From assembly GCA_028023455.1 (NCBI GenBank), contig JAQFVV010006312.1:748001-812000 (forward strand): 64,000 nt of DNA, in the 5' to 3' direction. Shown one piece after another: positions 10,620 through 19,115 of this stretch. Position 1 is the stretch's first letter, and each line of letters starts with the position of its first letter. The DNA is from Epiperipatus broadwayi. Taxonomy: Eukaryota > Onychophora > Udeonychophora > Euonychophora > Peripatidae. The notes under the pieces are model-generated. The model ran no database searches. It saw only the letters and a list, made by a program, of their open reading frames with translations, and was not told the origin of the DNA. The position numbers were made by a program, and so were the translations under genes.

Positions 10620-12780
10620 ATATTGTAACGGGCACATACGTACGTTACATTATTTTTTATTAGTAAACATAAAAAAAAAAGTTCGCCAATAAAAAAATTT
10701 GTTTTTTAAGAATTAAAAATTGAAAATTAAAAAAATCATCTTAAACTCGCATATATATAAAATTGCACAGATAAATATTTATTAAAATAAAACTTTATTA
10801 AAAAAAGAGTAGCTTAAAACTAAATTTTCAGAAAAGATTTAGAGATAAAAATATATGTTTAAGTTTGAAAACAAATTAATTAATCTTTTGTAAAATGGAA
10901 ATGATTATTTTAATTAGTAAACTAGCCTTTGGGCATTTAAATGTATAAGCATTGGTCAGATAGGAAAACAATAGAAACTTTTAGCAAATGAAAGAAATCC
11001 ACTGGGAAATCGGACCTCAATGAAAAGGTTTTCACCATCATGACGTAATGTTGAGTTAATCCACAAAATTATTATAAAAGGAAAGATTTGAAAATAAAAG
11101 AGTTAGTTGGTTATTAAGAGAGGACTGAGATGTGTTAAGTCGGAGAGTTGGAGGTGAAGGGATTGAAAGACGCACTTTCAATTCCTTCAGTTGTTATAAA
11201 AATGGAAAAATGAAACATCGCTTTTCTTATACTGAGGACAACAGGATCGTCGGGGATTTAATGTGGATTCCAAACGGCATGCAATGAATAAAGAGGAACG
11301 TTGAAAAAAAATCGTAAGAACTTTAAAAACATTTTGAAACACTAAGAACTTTATAATTAATGAACATTATATTAAAAACCTTCCGTATTTAAAATAATTA
11401 AGAAATAGAATCCTATCTGACCAACGTTATTTATTAATTAGTTATAATTTCATTTAATGTATTTCTTTTGTAAAATCATTTCCATTTATTTATTTATTTG
11501 TTCTTTAAGTTTTCTTATGATTTCTGGTTTTCATTAAACGAGTTATATAAATATTAAACTTAAGTCGGGCGTGAATGGCTATATAGATTTGTAAAGTTAT
11601 ATTAGGGGAGGGTAATCTTAGGTTATTCATTTTGTAGTTGAATTAGGTCAATGGATAGGTCAATGGATTGGATATATTGGTGTAATTAGTAGATGTAGCA
11701 TGAGATTCGCTATGGGCAGAATCACTATTATACACCGCACACTTCCGTTTTGCCTATGGAAGGGATTATAAGATGTAGAACGCTGTTCCTTTCGATGGAG
11801 TTTTTTTTATTGCTCTTCTTGTCTGATAGATGTAATATTCCTATCTGACGAGAAGCAGTTTCTTCTCTTAACCTAATTGTGCTGCCGTATTCGTATTACA
11901 TTGAACACATCGATATATCAGATGGATTGAAGTTTGGTTTGACTGCGAACCTTTGGCCTAAGATTAAACAAGGATTGAATATTTTCTTTTCAAATGCAAA
12001 TCTATGTAGTCTATTCATACTCGACACTAAATAATAATGCATTAAATTTAAGTTGTTTATAGATGCTTGCATGGATTGGTTATCGGTTAATTATGTTTTG
12101 GGTTTTCATAGGTGATCAAAATATATAGACATTTGGTAAATACTGATACCTTACGGTGAGTATCTAAGATATATTTATTCGGATGTCTTTTAAGTTATTG
12201 GTGTTAATGTGGTATCTTATGATGAACACCATTGGGTTTCTTGTATTCCCTATGCAATTGACGGTATCAATGATTTTGTATTTTGATTGTTTATGTTTAC
12301 TTTGAAATGTTTTTAACCGTGTAATCTATGTAACCGATCTATACTCAACATTATAAAACAAACTTTCATAAATCCATCTGTACGAACTTAATTAAAATGT
12401 AAACTTATAATATTATAAAAATTAAAATGTAAATTTAAATTATAAAATCAAATTAAAATCTAAAATAAACATACTAAAATAATAATGTTAAATTTTATAT
12501 ATATATATGTGCGTAAATAAATTTTTGTATGTTAATTACTGGCAGTGGCTTATTTTATTTATTTTTTTAATATTGAAATATAATTAGATAAGATATTATA
12601 TTACTAAATCTCTGCTACTCCCTGAGCTAGTGACTTGGGCTAACGACTGGAATAAAAAAAAAAAAATTTTTTTTTGACTTACGTATCTGCCTACTTTATA
12701 AATTTTTCTAGGTTCAAATGCCTAGATGGCGCCCTGTAGTGCAGATCACATTAAGTCCATTGTCCGGATCATTACAATAT
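10620..12780 (+). mobile_element. Family F repeat, copy 2 (candidate DNA transposon)
   Basis: Inverted partner of 2553-4425. It starts ATATTGTAACGGGCAC and ends with the reverse complement of ATATTGTAATGATCC, so the two ends form the same short imperfect inverted repeat as copy 1. It is about 290 bp longer; the extra text is at about 12050-12340 and lacks a counterpart in copy 1. A long imperfect hairpin lies at about 11815-11860 (cttgtctgatag / ctatctgacgag). No frame is shared intact with copy 1. Class unknown; no target duplication is evident. Confidence 0.6.
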
Positions 12781-12859
12781 CTTGGATAGGAGTAATCAAA
12801 TTCAAGAATATTCAAGAAGACAGAAAGGAGATTATAGGTACTATAATCATAATAGATCA

Positions 12860-13640
12860 TTTCTATATGGTATCCTGAAGAGATATTTGTCAGGAGGATG
12901 AATGAATTAGTCATAGATCAAAAATTAAAAAGAATAAAGAGAAAATTATTCCAATTAAAATCAGATTTAAAAGAAAAAAATTAGTTGCTGCTAGCTGCAA
13001 AAACAGTAAAAGAATCACAAAGAATACATTTGAAATATCAAATAAAACAACCTGTTTAACAGAAGAATCTAAAAAATTAGCCTAACTAAATTAGCATTTA
13101 ACCGCCTAATGATTTATCTATCAGAAAGGAATAGCATAACTGACTTGACTAATACTTTCAAATTAATTGAAGTGTTATAATTGTCTTTCAAAGAAAAGGA
13201 TAAAAATTTAACAATTTACTAAAAAGAAAAGCTCACTAGAAGAAAAGTTAATTTATGCTAATAATTTTTTAGTCAAAACATCCCCAAAATTTAGAATTGT
13301 CATAGATAGAATTGTTTAGAAAGAGCTTATTGAAAAAATGAGAACTGAGTAGAAATAAAAAATTAAAAAAATCTCAACGAAGAAAGTAGTAAATCTAAAA
13401 CCTAAGGAAGAATAAGAACAACTGGCATTTGTTAAAAAAGTTAAGCAAAAAACTAATTTGAATTCTGAGATTAAAGAATTAAAAACAACACAAAAAAATA
13501 GGCAAAAACAAAACAAGATATAAGTGTTCAAAATGCAACAGGAGATAAACTGGATCTTGAAATTCAAAATGTAGCTAAACAAAAAATGAAAGTTACAATC
13601 GACAGGAGGTTGAAACATTTTTCTGAGCTTAGGTGAATTT
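12860..13640 (+). pseudogene. Degenerate coding-like segment, family not recognised
   Basis: Plus-strand text is rich in lysine, asparagine and glutamate codons with frequent stops and frame switches (for example LDLEIQNVAKQKMKVTIDRR near 13550-13600). It sits between family F and a microsatellite and upstream of a PLE 3' end. It could be a PLE or LINE N-terminal remnant, but no diagnostic motif is visible. Confidence 0.3.
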
Positions 13641-13663
13641 AAACAATAATTACAAAAAATAGT

Positions 13664-13696
13664 ATTTATCTATCTACCTACCTACCTACCTACCTA

Positions 13697-13755
<59 letters not shown>

Positions 13756-13857
13756 ACCTACCTACCTACCTACCTACCTACCTACCTACCTACCTACCTA
13801 CCTACCTACCTACCTACCTACCTACCTACCTACCTACCTACCTACCTACCTACCTAC

Positions 13858-13931
<74 letters not shown>
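13664..13931 (+). repeat. Compound tetranucleotide microsatellite
   Basis: About 268 bp in ordered blocks: ctac, then ctgc, then a long ctac block, then a long ctat block. The ordered blocks suggest successive mutation and expansion of one tetranucleotide array. Confidence 0.98.
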
Positions 13932-14130
13932 GGCTGATTTGTTTATATATATGTAGGTTGTTAGATTTTTAAAAACCAAGAATGTCTAGAGATCGTTTCT
14001 GCAAAAAAATTTTTTGTTTGTGATATGTTGGACTATTTCCATCATTTTGAATGTATAGAAAATTTTAAACTTTATTTAAAATTTCCAAATACAAACAACT
14101 TGTTAATAATAACAATACAGGTTAGTAATT

Positions 14131-14175
14131 ACACAACGTTTCGAGTAGTATTATTCTCCACCCTTCTTCAGGTGT
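14131..14175 (-). ncRNA. Hammerhead-like motif in PLE terminus (family C, minus arm)
   Basis: Minus strand: helix I strand ACAC (14175-14172), CUGAAGA (14171-14165), an extra A, helix II GGGUGG/CUACUC, GAAA (14142-14139), helix III ACGU closing on itself, U17, then GUGU (14134-14131) pairing with ACAC. All invariant core bases are present. The extra unpaired A between A9 and helix II is unusual and may reduce activity. Confidence 0.55.
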
Positions 14176-14363
14176 TGCTGGCCTATATGCACAGTGACAA
14201 TACTTGTTTAGAAGTTGAACTCACACCTTTAGATTCTTGAATATCTAATTTAAGGCAAATGCTCTACCAACTGAGCTATTCTGTCAAAGGCAACATATGG
14301 TAGAAATTTGATATATTCATATATGAGGATTGGTTCAAATCCTCCAGTCCTTCAATTTTTTAT

Positions 14364-14627
14364 TTATTTATTCCTAAGAGCAAGATTAATTAGAGGCTTC
14401 CATACATTGTGTATTGCCACACTGGGTTGACTTATAGGATTATTTACCATTGTCATATGAGCAGCTTTCTTGAATTTTCTTCTATGCATTTTTTCCTCTT
14501 TATCCAATATCTTTGTATTTTCCCTCTTAAGCATATGGTTATTAGTACATAAATGATCTGCTATGGTAGACACATCTGTTTTTTCTTTTTTAACCATTAG
14601 TTTGTGCTCCTTCAAACCGCTGTTCAA
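14364..14627 (-). pseudogene. Penelope-like GIY-YIG endonuclease, C-terminal part
   Basis: An 87-codon open stretch on the minus strand. It begins LKEHKLMVKKEK, continues STIADHLCTNNHMLKREN and ends HMTMVNNPISQPS, NVWKPLI. This is the second half of the PLE endonuclease: the RLKEH arginine/histidine helix, the AxH...NH segment and the conserved glutamate/asparagine end (usual pattern RLKEH, SAVAEH, NH, INxR). The CxCG-YIGET first half is missing, cut at the palindrome junction at about 14627. There is no start codon context and no promoter. It is an unusually clean fragment among dead copies, but still truncated. Confidence 0.8.
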
Positions 14628-14757
14628 CCCAGGGTGGCAATACTCAATGTATGGAAGCCTCTAATTAATCTTGCTCTTAAGAAAAAATAAAAAATAAAAA
14701 AAAAATTGAAGGATTCAACCCTCATATATAAATATATCAAATTTCTATATATATGTT

Positions 14758-14840
14758 GCCTTTGACAGAATAGCTCAGTTGGAAGAGCGTTTGCCGTAAG
14801 TTCGATATTCAAGAATCTAAAGGTGCGAGTTCAACTTCTA
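14758..14840 (+). other. tRNA-like (pol III promoter-like) segment in PLE 3' region
   Basis: Contains an A-box match, tagctcagttggaagagcg (14771-14789), and a B-box-like ggtgcgagttcaact (14822-14836), spaced as in a tRNA gene. Cloverleaf pairing is incomplete, so it is tRNA-derived, not a tRNA. Degenerate versions occur in the PLE copies at 2.0, 5.3, 20.9 and 22.9 kb and in the minus arm near 14245-14290, so it belongs to the element. Confidence 0.65.
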
Positions 14841-14864
14841 AGCCACTGTGCATATAGGACAGCA

Positions 14865-14909
14865 ACACCTGAAGAAGAGTGGAAAATACTACTACTCGAA
14901 ACATTGTGT
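14865..14909 (+). ncRNA. Hammerhead-like motif in PLE terminus (family C, plus arm)
   Basis: ACAC (14865-14868), CUGAAGA (14869-14875), extra A, helix II GAGUGG/CUACUC, GAAA (14898-14901), CAU, U17, then GUGU (14906-14909) pairing with ACAC. Helix III has a C-A mismatch where the minus arm has C-G. Confidence 0.5.
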
Positions 14910-15089
14910 AATTACTAACCTGTATTTCTATTTGTGTGTTATTACTAACAAGTTGTTTGTATTTGGAAAGTTTAAATAAAGTTTAAAATTTTCTATACAT
15001 TCAACATTCACTCATAAATGATGGAAGTAGTCCAACATATCACATCTTATAATATACCATCATTACAAAGCTTCAGACAAATATTTTTG

Positions 15090-15420
15090 GTTTCTTTATA
15101 TATAATCCAGATGAAACTATAGCAGCCAAAAACAATGAAGAGACTGGAGAACCAAAACCGATACTGACATTATGAAAAATATAAAGCTTATGTGAACAGT
15201 ATAAAAAATGTAAAATTAATACAGAAGTTGTAAAAAGAATCAAGCTTAGTGTAAAAATTAAAGAAGACCTTCAAATTGATTCATTGGTAAAAGAAGACTT
15301 TAAAGTTTTCGCTGAGAATGTGCAAAATTAGTGGCACATTGGAGAATCAAAATATAAAGTTTTTCTTTAGATATGTAAAAAATGTTTTGCAATAAATGGA
15401 TAAAAAGAAAAAAAAATCTA
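15090..15420 (+). pseudogene. Coding-like remnant of unknown family
   Basis: Plus-strand pieces such as NPDETIAAKNNEETGEPKP (about 15105-15165) and KINTEVVKRIKLSVKIKED (about 15200-15265) look protein-coding in composition but are broken by stops. The second is Lys/Glu-rich and possibly helical. I do not recognise it. It directly follows the PLE palindrome and could be element coding sequence or a host fragment. Confidence 0.3.
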
Positions 15421-15869
15421 AAGATTGACAAAACTTGGAAGATTTTTTCGTCACTTCTTGAGCTTTTATGCATTGATCATGTATAATCATATAATAACAT
15501 TCAATACCCTTTTCTTTATTCATTTGGAAATAAAAAAAGTATATTAATATAATATTTTATAATTATTATACCCACACAAAGCTAAGTTCAAATTAAAAGG
15601 TAATTAATAATAAATATATTATGTGCTTATAAAATTGAACTAATTGATAATTCATCAACATAGACAATGTGAAAATCTCTTACTATATCTAAGACTATAC
15701 TTGGTATTCAAATATTAGATCATTTATAATCATTATAAATTTCTGATATAGTCAACGTTTCCATGATAAATATTATTCACAATCTTTTGCCTAAAATAAT
15801 ATAATTAAACAATGATAAATTATGTTTATAAAAAGTAATTAGAGTATTAGGAATCACAAATTAATATTG
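15421..15869. other. Anonymous AT-rich DNA
   Basis: No feature recognised. Confidence 0.5.
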
Positions 15870-15989
15870 CAATTTAAACAGCCAAATCTCTCTCTATATA
15901 TATTGCCACTCAATGCAAGCCAGAGTAATCAATGAATGCCAGAAGACTTATGCATAAAATCCCCATCGAGTGCATACTCATCCAATATT

Positions 15990-16027
15990 CCCAGACTAGT
16001 TTCTGGCTTGTAGCCTTCATCAGTGGA
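15990..16027 (-). ncRNA. Hammerhead-like motif, family B (minus unit)
   Basis: Minus strand: CUGAUGA at 16023-16017, helix II GGCU/AGCC flanked by an A-A mismatch, GAAA at 16003-16000, helix III ACU/AGU, C17 at 15994, then UGGG pairing with the UCCA strand before the core (one G-U). Core bases are intact; the A-A at positions 10.1/11.1, normally G-C, is non-canonical. Confidence 0.55.
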
Positions 16028-16122
16028 GAGCCTTGGATCTAAGAGCACTCAGATATAAGGTGGTTTCTGGAGGGTTGCATTAGATCCTAAGATCTAGCTG
16101 CAGTGCTCTCAGATTCAAAGCT

Positions 16123-16162
16123 CCCCACTGATGAAGGCCACAAGCCAGAAACTATTCTGGGA
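16123..16162 (+). ncRNA. Hammerhead-like motif, family B (dimer unit 1)
   Basis: CCCA (16124-16127), CUGAUGA (16128-16134), A, GGC/GCC helix II with loop CACAA, A, GAAA (16148-16151), helix III ACU/AUU (weakened), U16.1 and C17 at 16156-16157, then UGGG (16158-16161) pairing with CCCA. Core intact; helix II closes with an A-A mismatch. Confidence 0.55.
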
Positions 16163-16567
16163 ATATTGGATGAGTAGGCAGTAAATGGTAATTTTATGCA
16201 CATGCCTTCTGGCATCCATTTATTACTCTGGTTTCCACTGAGCGTCAATATGTATAGAGTTTTGCCTGTTTTAATAACAGTTAAAAACAAGCACAAGAAA
16301 TAGTGATCATGTGATGTTTATTAGCCTAAAACCAATCCTGCCTAATAGGATAGTGGTGGCTATGATTATTGAAGAACCAACAACACCAAAAGGTATGGGT
16401 ACTGAACTGAGTTCAGACCTATATGACTATATAAGCTGATTTGGATTGGAAATATTATAGTGTTTTCAATTTGTCTCATAGTTTTGTAAAAGTAGAGATA
16501 TAAGGTGGTTCCTGGAGGGTTGCATTAGATCCTAAGATCTATATGTAGTGCTCTCAGATACAAAGCT

Positions 16568-16608
16568 CCCAACTGATGAAGGCCACAAGCCAGAAACTAG
16601 TTTGGGGA
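16568..16608 (+). ncRNA. Hammerhead-like motif, family B (dimer unit 2)
   Basis: CUGAUGA at 16573-16579, helix II GGC/GCC with the family A-A flank, GAAA at 16593-16596, helix III ACU/AGU, U17. Helix I has one A-G mismatch (16571 with 16604), the outer CCC/GGG pairing being retained. Confidence 0.5.
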
Positions 16609-16780
16609 TATTAGATGAGTAGGCACTAGATGGGGATTTTATGCACAAGCCTTCTGGCATTCATTGATTACTCTGGCTTGCACTGAGTGGCAATATATAT
16701 AGAGAGTCTTGCCTGTTTTAATAACAGTGAAGAGCAAGCATAAGAAATAGTGATGTGTGATGTTTATTGGCTTAATATTG

Positions 16781-17288
16781 CAATTTATGATTGTTAGAGT
16801 TATAAATGATGATTGGCTTGAATGAGTTTTCTTGAAGTTCCATTGTTAAGGATTAAATATATATATATTTCGAATGAACAGAAAGTTACTAGAAGCAGAG
16901 GATCAACTTACTTTTTTATGTGCACTGAAGAGATTATGCAGCCTATATCAGACCTTCTCAAAAAAAAGTTCTTTACAGATGCTCAATTCTTGGTTATCTG
17001 GTAATGTTTTATTAGGCATTCAATTCTGATTATATATTAACATTCTCAATTACATGTTCATTTTACCAGATAATTTAATTTTGATCATTTTTTAAACATT
17101 ATTGTTGAATCAGCCTAAAGACCATGAATCTAACCAAATTGCATTAGAAGACACACCAATTATATTATGCTAGAAACTCACACTTTGACTTATTTATCAA
17201 GTGACTTTGCCAATAATAAAAATACAAATTTAAAATGACAATGTAATAGTTTTGAAGGCAAATTTATTAATATTTTTGCCTACCAAAC
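16781..17288. other. Intergenic; weak coding-like patch
   Basis: A 60-codon frame at 16822-17004 includes STYFFMCTEEIMQPISDLL and is followed by a donor-like CTG/gtaatg at 17001. An upstream acceptor is not convincing, so it is not called. The rest is AT-rich. Confidence 0.35.
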
Positions 17289-17513
17289 CTGAAACTTATA
17301 GCCATAATCCATATGGCAGTATTCGCAATCTGTATAATATAATGAAGCATAATTGTTATTGTAAAAGAGATAAAAATTACACATAGAGTGATAAAACTTG
17401 CAAACATTAAATTAATATTTATTGATCTAACCTTAGGCAAAGCTATTGATAACAATGTAAATAATACAAAACCTTTTGTAACGCATAGCAAATATGTGTG
17501 TAGAGTAACAAAT
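17289..17513 (-). CDS. Candidate internal exon of a multi-pass membrane protein
   Basis: Minus strand, 225 bp (75 codons' worth), bounded by an acceptor-like ttatttcag (ending 17514) and a donor-like CAG/gtttgg (from 17288). The flanking phases are compatible (one base in, two bases out). The translation has two or three hydrophobic segments: LLCVTKGFVLFTLLSIAL, then the basic linker PKVRSININ, then LMFASFITLCVIFISFTITI, and AIWIMAIS. The order (helix, short basic loop with a PKVR-like motif, helix, helix) recalls TM5 to TM7 of class C GPCRs, but I see no diagnostic residues, so the family is only a suggestion. The frame is far less A/T-repetitive than its surroundings. No neighbouring exon found. 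Could still be a chance open frame. Confidence 0.35.
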
Positions 17514-17534
17514 CTGAAATAATGAATCAAATTC

Positions 17535-17615
17535 TGATATATATATATATATAATACATTTTTAAATATATATATATATATATATATATAATACATTTTT
17601 AAATATATATATATC
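17535..17615 (+). repeat. TA-rich tandem duplication (37-bp period)
   Basis: The text ataatacatttttaaat plus a TA run occurs twice with a 37-base offset. An open frame running through it on the minus strand adds a spurious tyrosine/isoleucine N-terminus to the exon at 17289-17513. Confidence 0.9.
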
Positions 17616-17954
17616 CAGATCCAAAACCTGATAAATACTGATCAAGCATATTTGTAAAGCATTAACACATAACCTTATGAAAATATATTACTCATTTTGA
17701 AATAATCTCTATAATATTAAAGAAGATATTCCTACCATGAAAGATCTGATGAAATGGTCTAACCAATCTGTGAACTAATGTAAAACTATTTATTTACTAT
17801 CATTTTGGCTTATTATAGAGATTAAAAGACCTTTGAATTTTTAAAACCATTTGCTTCTGGCCACAAAACAAAGTCTTACCCATAGCTAGATTTTTGCAAC
17901 TCATTCAACACTTCATACAAATTGTACTTATACAAATTCTATTATAATTTTTTG
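17616..17954. other. Anonymous AT-rich DNA
   Basis: No gene or repeat recognised. Confidence 0.5.
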
Positions 17955-18240
17955 TATAAACATATGCTTTGAACATCCCATCATCAGATTTTCAATGAAA
18001 TGGACAGCAGAAGAGTTGTGGGTTGGAGTAGTTTGAAGCCTGTCCATTAAATAATGAAGATTGGCTAGCTTAATATAAAGCTGAACACTGATTGTATATA
18101 TGTGAGGAGATAGTAATCTGGACTAACTGATGATTGTTGGTGGGTCAGCAATATGAGATGGCATGGAGATTTGAGAGTCGTGTAAAAGTCTGAGTTCGAA
18201 TCCTTTATGTATAATTTATTTTATGTATGCACTATATAAG
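17955..18240 (+). mobile_element. Hammerhead SINE family A, copy with deleted ribozyme
   Basis: Family A text runs from the catcatcagattttcaatg segment through ctgattgtatatatgtg to a clear B box, gagttcgaatcc (18191-18202). CUGAUGA is present at 18139-18145, followed by a well-paired helix II (UUGUUG/CAGCAA). A deletion then removes GAAA, helix III and the start of the tRNA-like part, so the ribozyme cannot form. The B box is the best preserved in the family. Confidence 0.75.
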
Positions 18241-18461
18241 TGTGTCAAACTATCATTTTTTCAAGAGAAAATTCTTACATTTGTTTATATCACTACAATA
18301 ACATTATTGGCGATGAAATTATATTGTCTCAATATATATACATATCAGCGCTTGTGTGTGTAATAGTATGTTTATAGTCTTTTATGTTATATAAAACAGA
18401 ATTATATATATACTTACGTTTCCATATTCTGCCATTTTAGATATTAATGTGAAATAATATT
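18241..18461. other. Anonymous AT-rich DNA
   Basis: No feature recognised. Confidence 0.5.
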
Positions 18462-18706
18462 TATACAGAGTTTAAATATAAAATTTTAATAATATAATTG
18501 TACCGAATATACTTTCGATGTTTTTCACGTCATTTTCATTGTTGTTACTTTTTTGGTTCATTACCTATTCGTTTTATATAATGAAATACACTTCTTTTAT
18601 TTTGCGATCCATCGTTTCTCTCTTCACATACTTGAATACGACGTGAAAACGTCGAAACTCGATACAATTATATTATTAAAATTTTATATTTAAACTCTGT
18701 ATAAGT
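18462..18706. repeat. Long inverted repeat with about 70-bp arms (MITE-like)
   Basis: Arms 18462-18531 and 18634-18706 are inverted copies with few mismatches around a spacer of about 103 bp. The inner part of the right arm has a perfect small hairpin GACGU-GAAA-ACGUC followed by GAAAC (18640-18658), reminiscent of helix II plus GAAA of a hammerhead, but the CUGANGA box is not recognisable (TTGAATA). Found once in the window. Alternatives: MITE, or an inverted pair of a further hammerhead-type family. Confidence 0.75.
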
Positions 18707-18879
18707 ATTATTGTACACACACATATATATATATGTATTCAAAAAATCTCATATATAAGTCTCATTTGATAGAGTCTAACATATTTGTGTAACATATTCA
18801 AGAGGTTACAATATAAATAAGTTTGAGCTTTCCAAAAATTTTAACAAAATTCGTTTTTTTTAGCTAACCAGTTTATAAT

Positions 18880-19115
18880 CTATTCATTCATAGACATTTG
18901 GTTAGCCATTCAATTATTGGGCAGGCAATGGGTATCTCGTCATTGCTAACTAAAAAATAAAACTAAGAAGAAACTGTCATACTTTAGAATTTGACTAATT
19001 TGTTGAGGGTTATTATTTCCCTCCCTATTTCTTTGCGAAAATGTTGAAAAGATCTTTGACTTTCAGTGGTTTATATAAAGACAATTTTATCTTTATACAA
19101 AGTTACACTTAATTG
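18880..19115 (+). repeat. Interspersed repeat family H, copy 2
   Basis: Diverged match in word order to 38995-39190 (agccattcaat, aatgggtatct, aaaaataaaact, agaatttgac) and, more weakly, to 8985-9370. Confidence 0.4.

Larger units (their letters stand above)
14023..15045. mobile_element. Inverted pair of Penelope-like 3' ends (family C)
   Basis: Arms 14023-14430 and 14624-15045 are inverted copies of about 410 bp, with a spacer of about 193 bp. Each arm holds, in element order, the end of the GIY-YIG endonuclease, an A/T-rich junction, a tRNA-like segment, a hammerhead-like motif and a shared terminus (atttccatcatt and its complement at the outer edges). The minus copy includes more of the endonuclease; the plus copy is truncated to its last residues. 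PLEs are known for terminal repeats in tandem or inverted order, and for hammerheads in those repeats. Confidence 0.8.
15870..16780. mobile_element. Hammerhead family B cluster: inverted unit plus head-to-tail dimer
   Basis: A partial minus unit (about 15880-16060) is followed by plus-strand sequence in which the text around the hammerhead occurs twice, at 16128 and 16573 (445 bp apart), and the end motif tgcctgttttaataacag also occurs twice (about 447 bp apart). This is a head-to-tail partial dimer. Between hammerheads are the family B words gtgatcatgtgatgttta, tgaactgagttcag and gtagagatataaggtgg. No ORF. The layout resembles retrozyme or PLE-type tandem insertions. Confidence 0.8.

Noticed and set aside
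13316-13618. 100-codon minus frame rich in Phe, Leu, Ser and Cys
   Set aside because: Antisense shadow of the Lys/Glu/Asn-rich plus-strand remnant.
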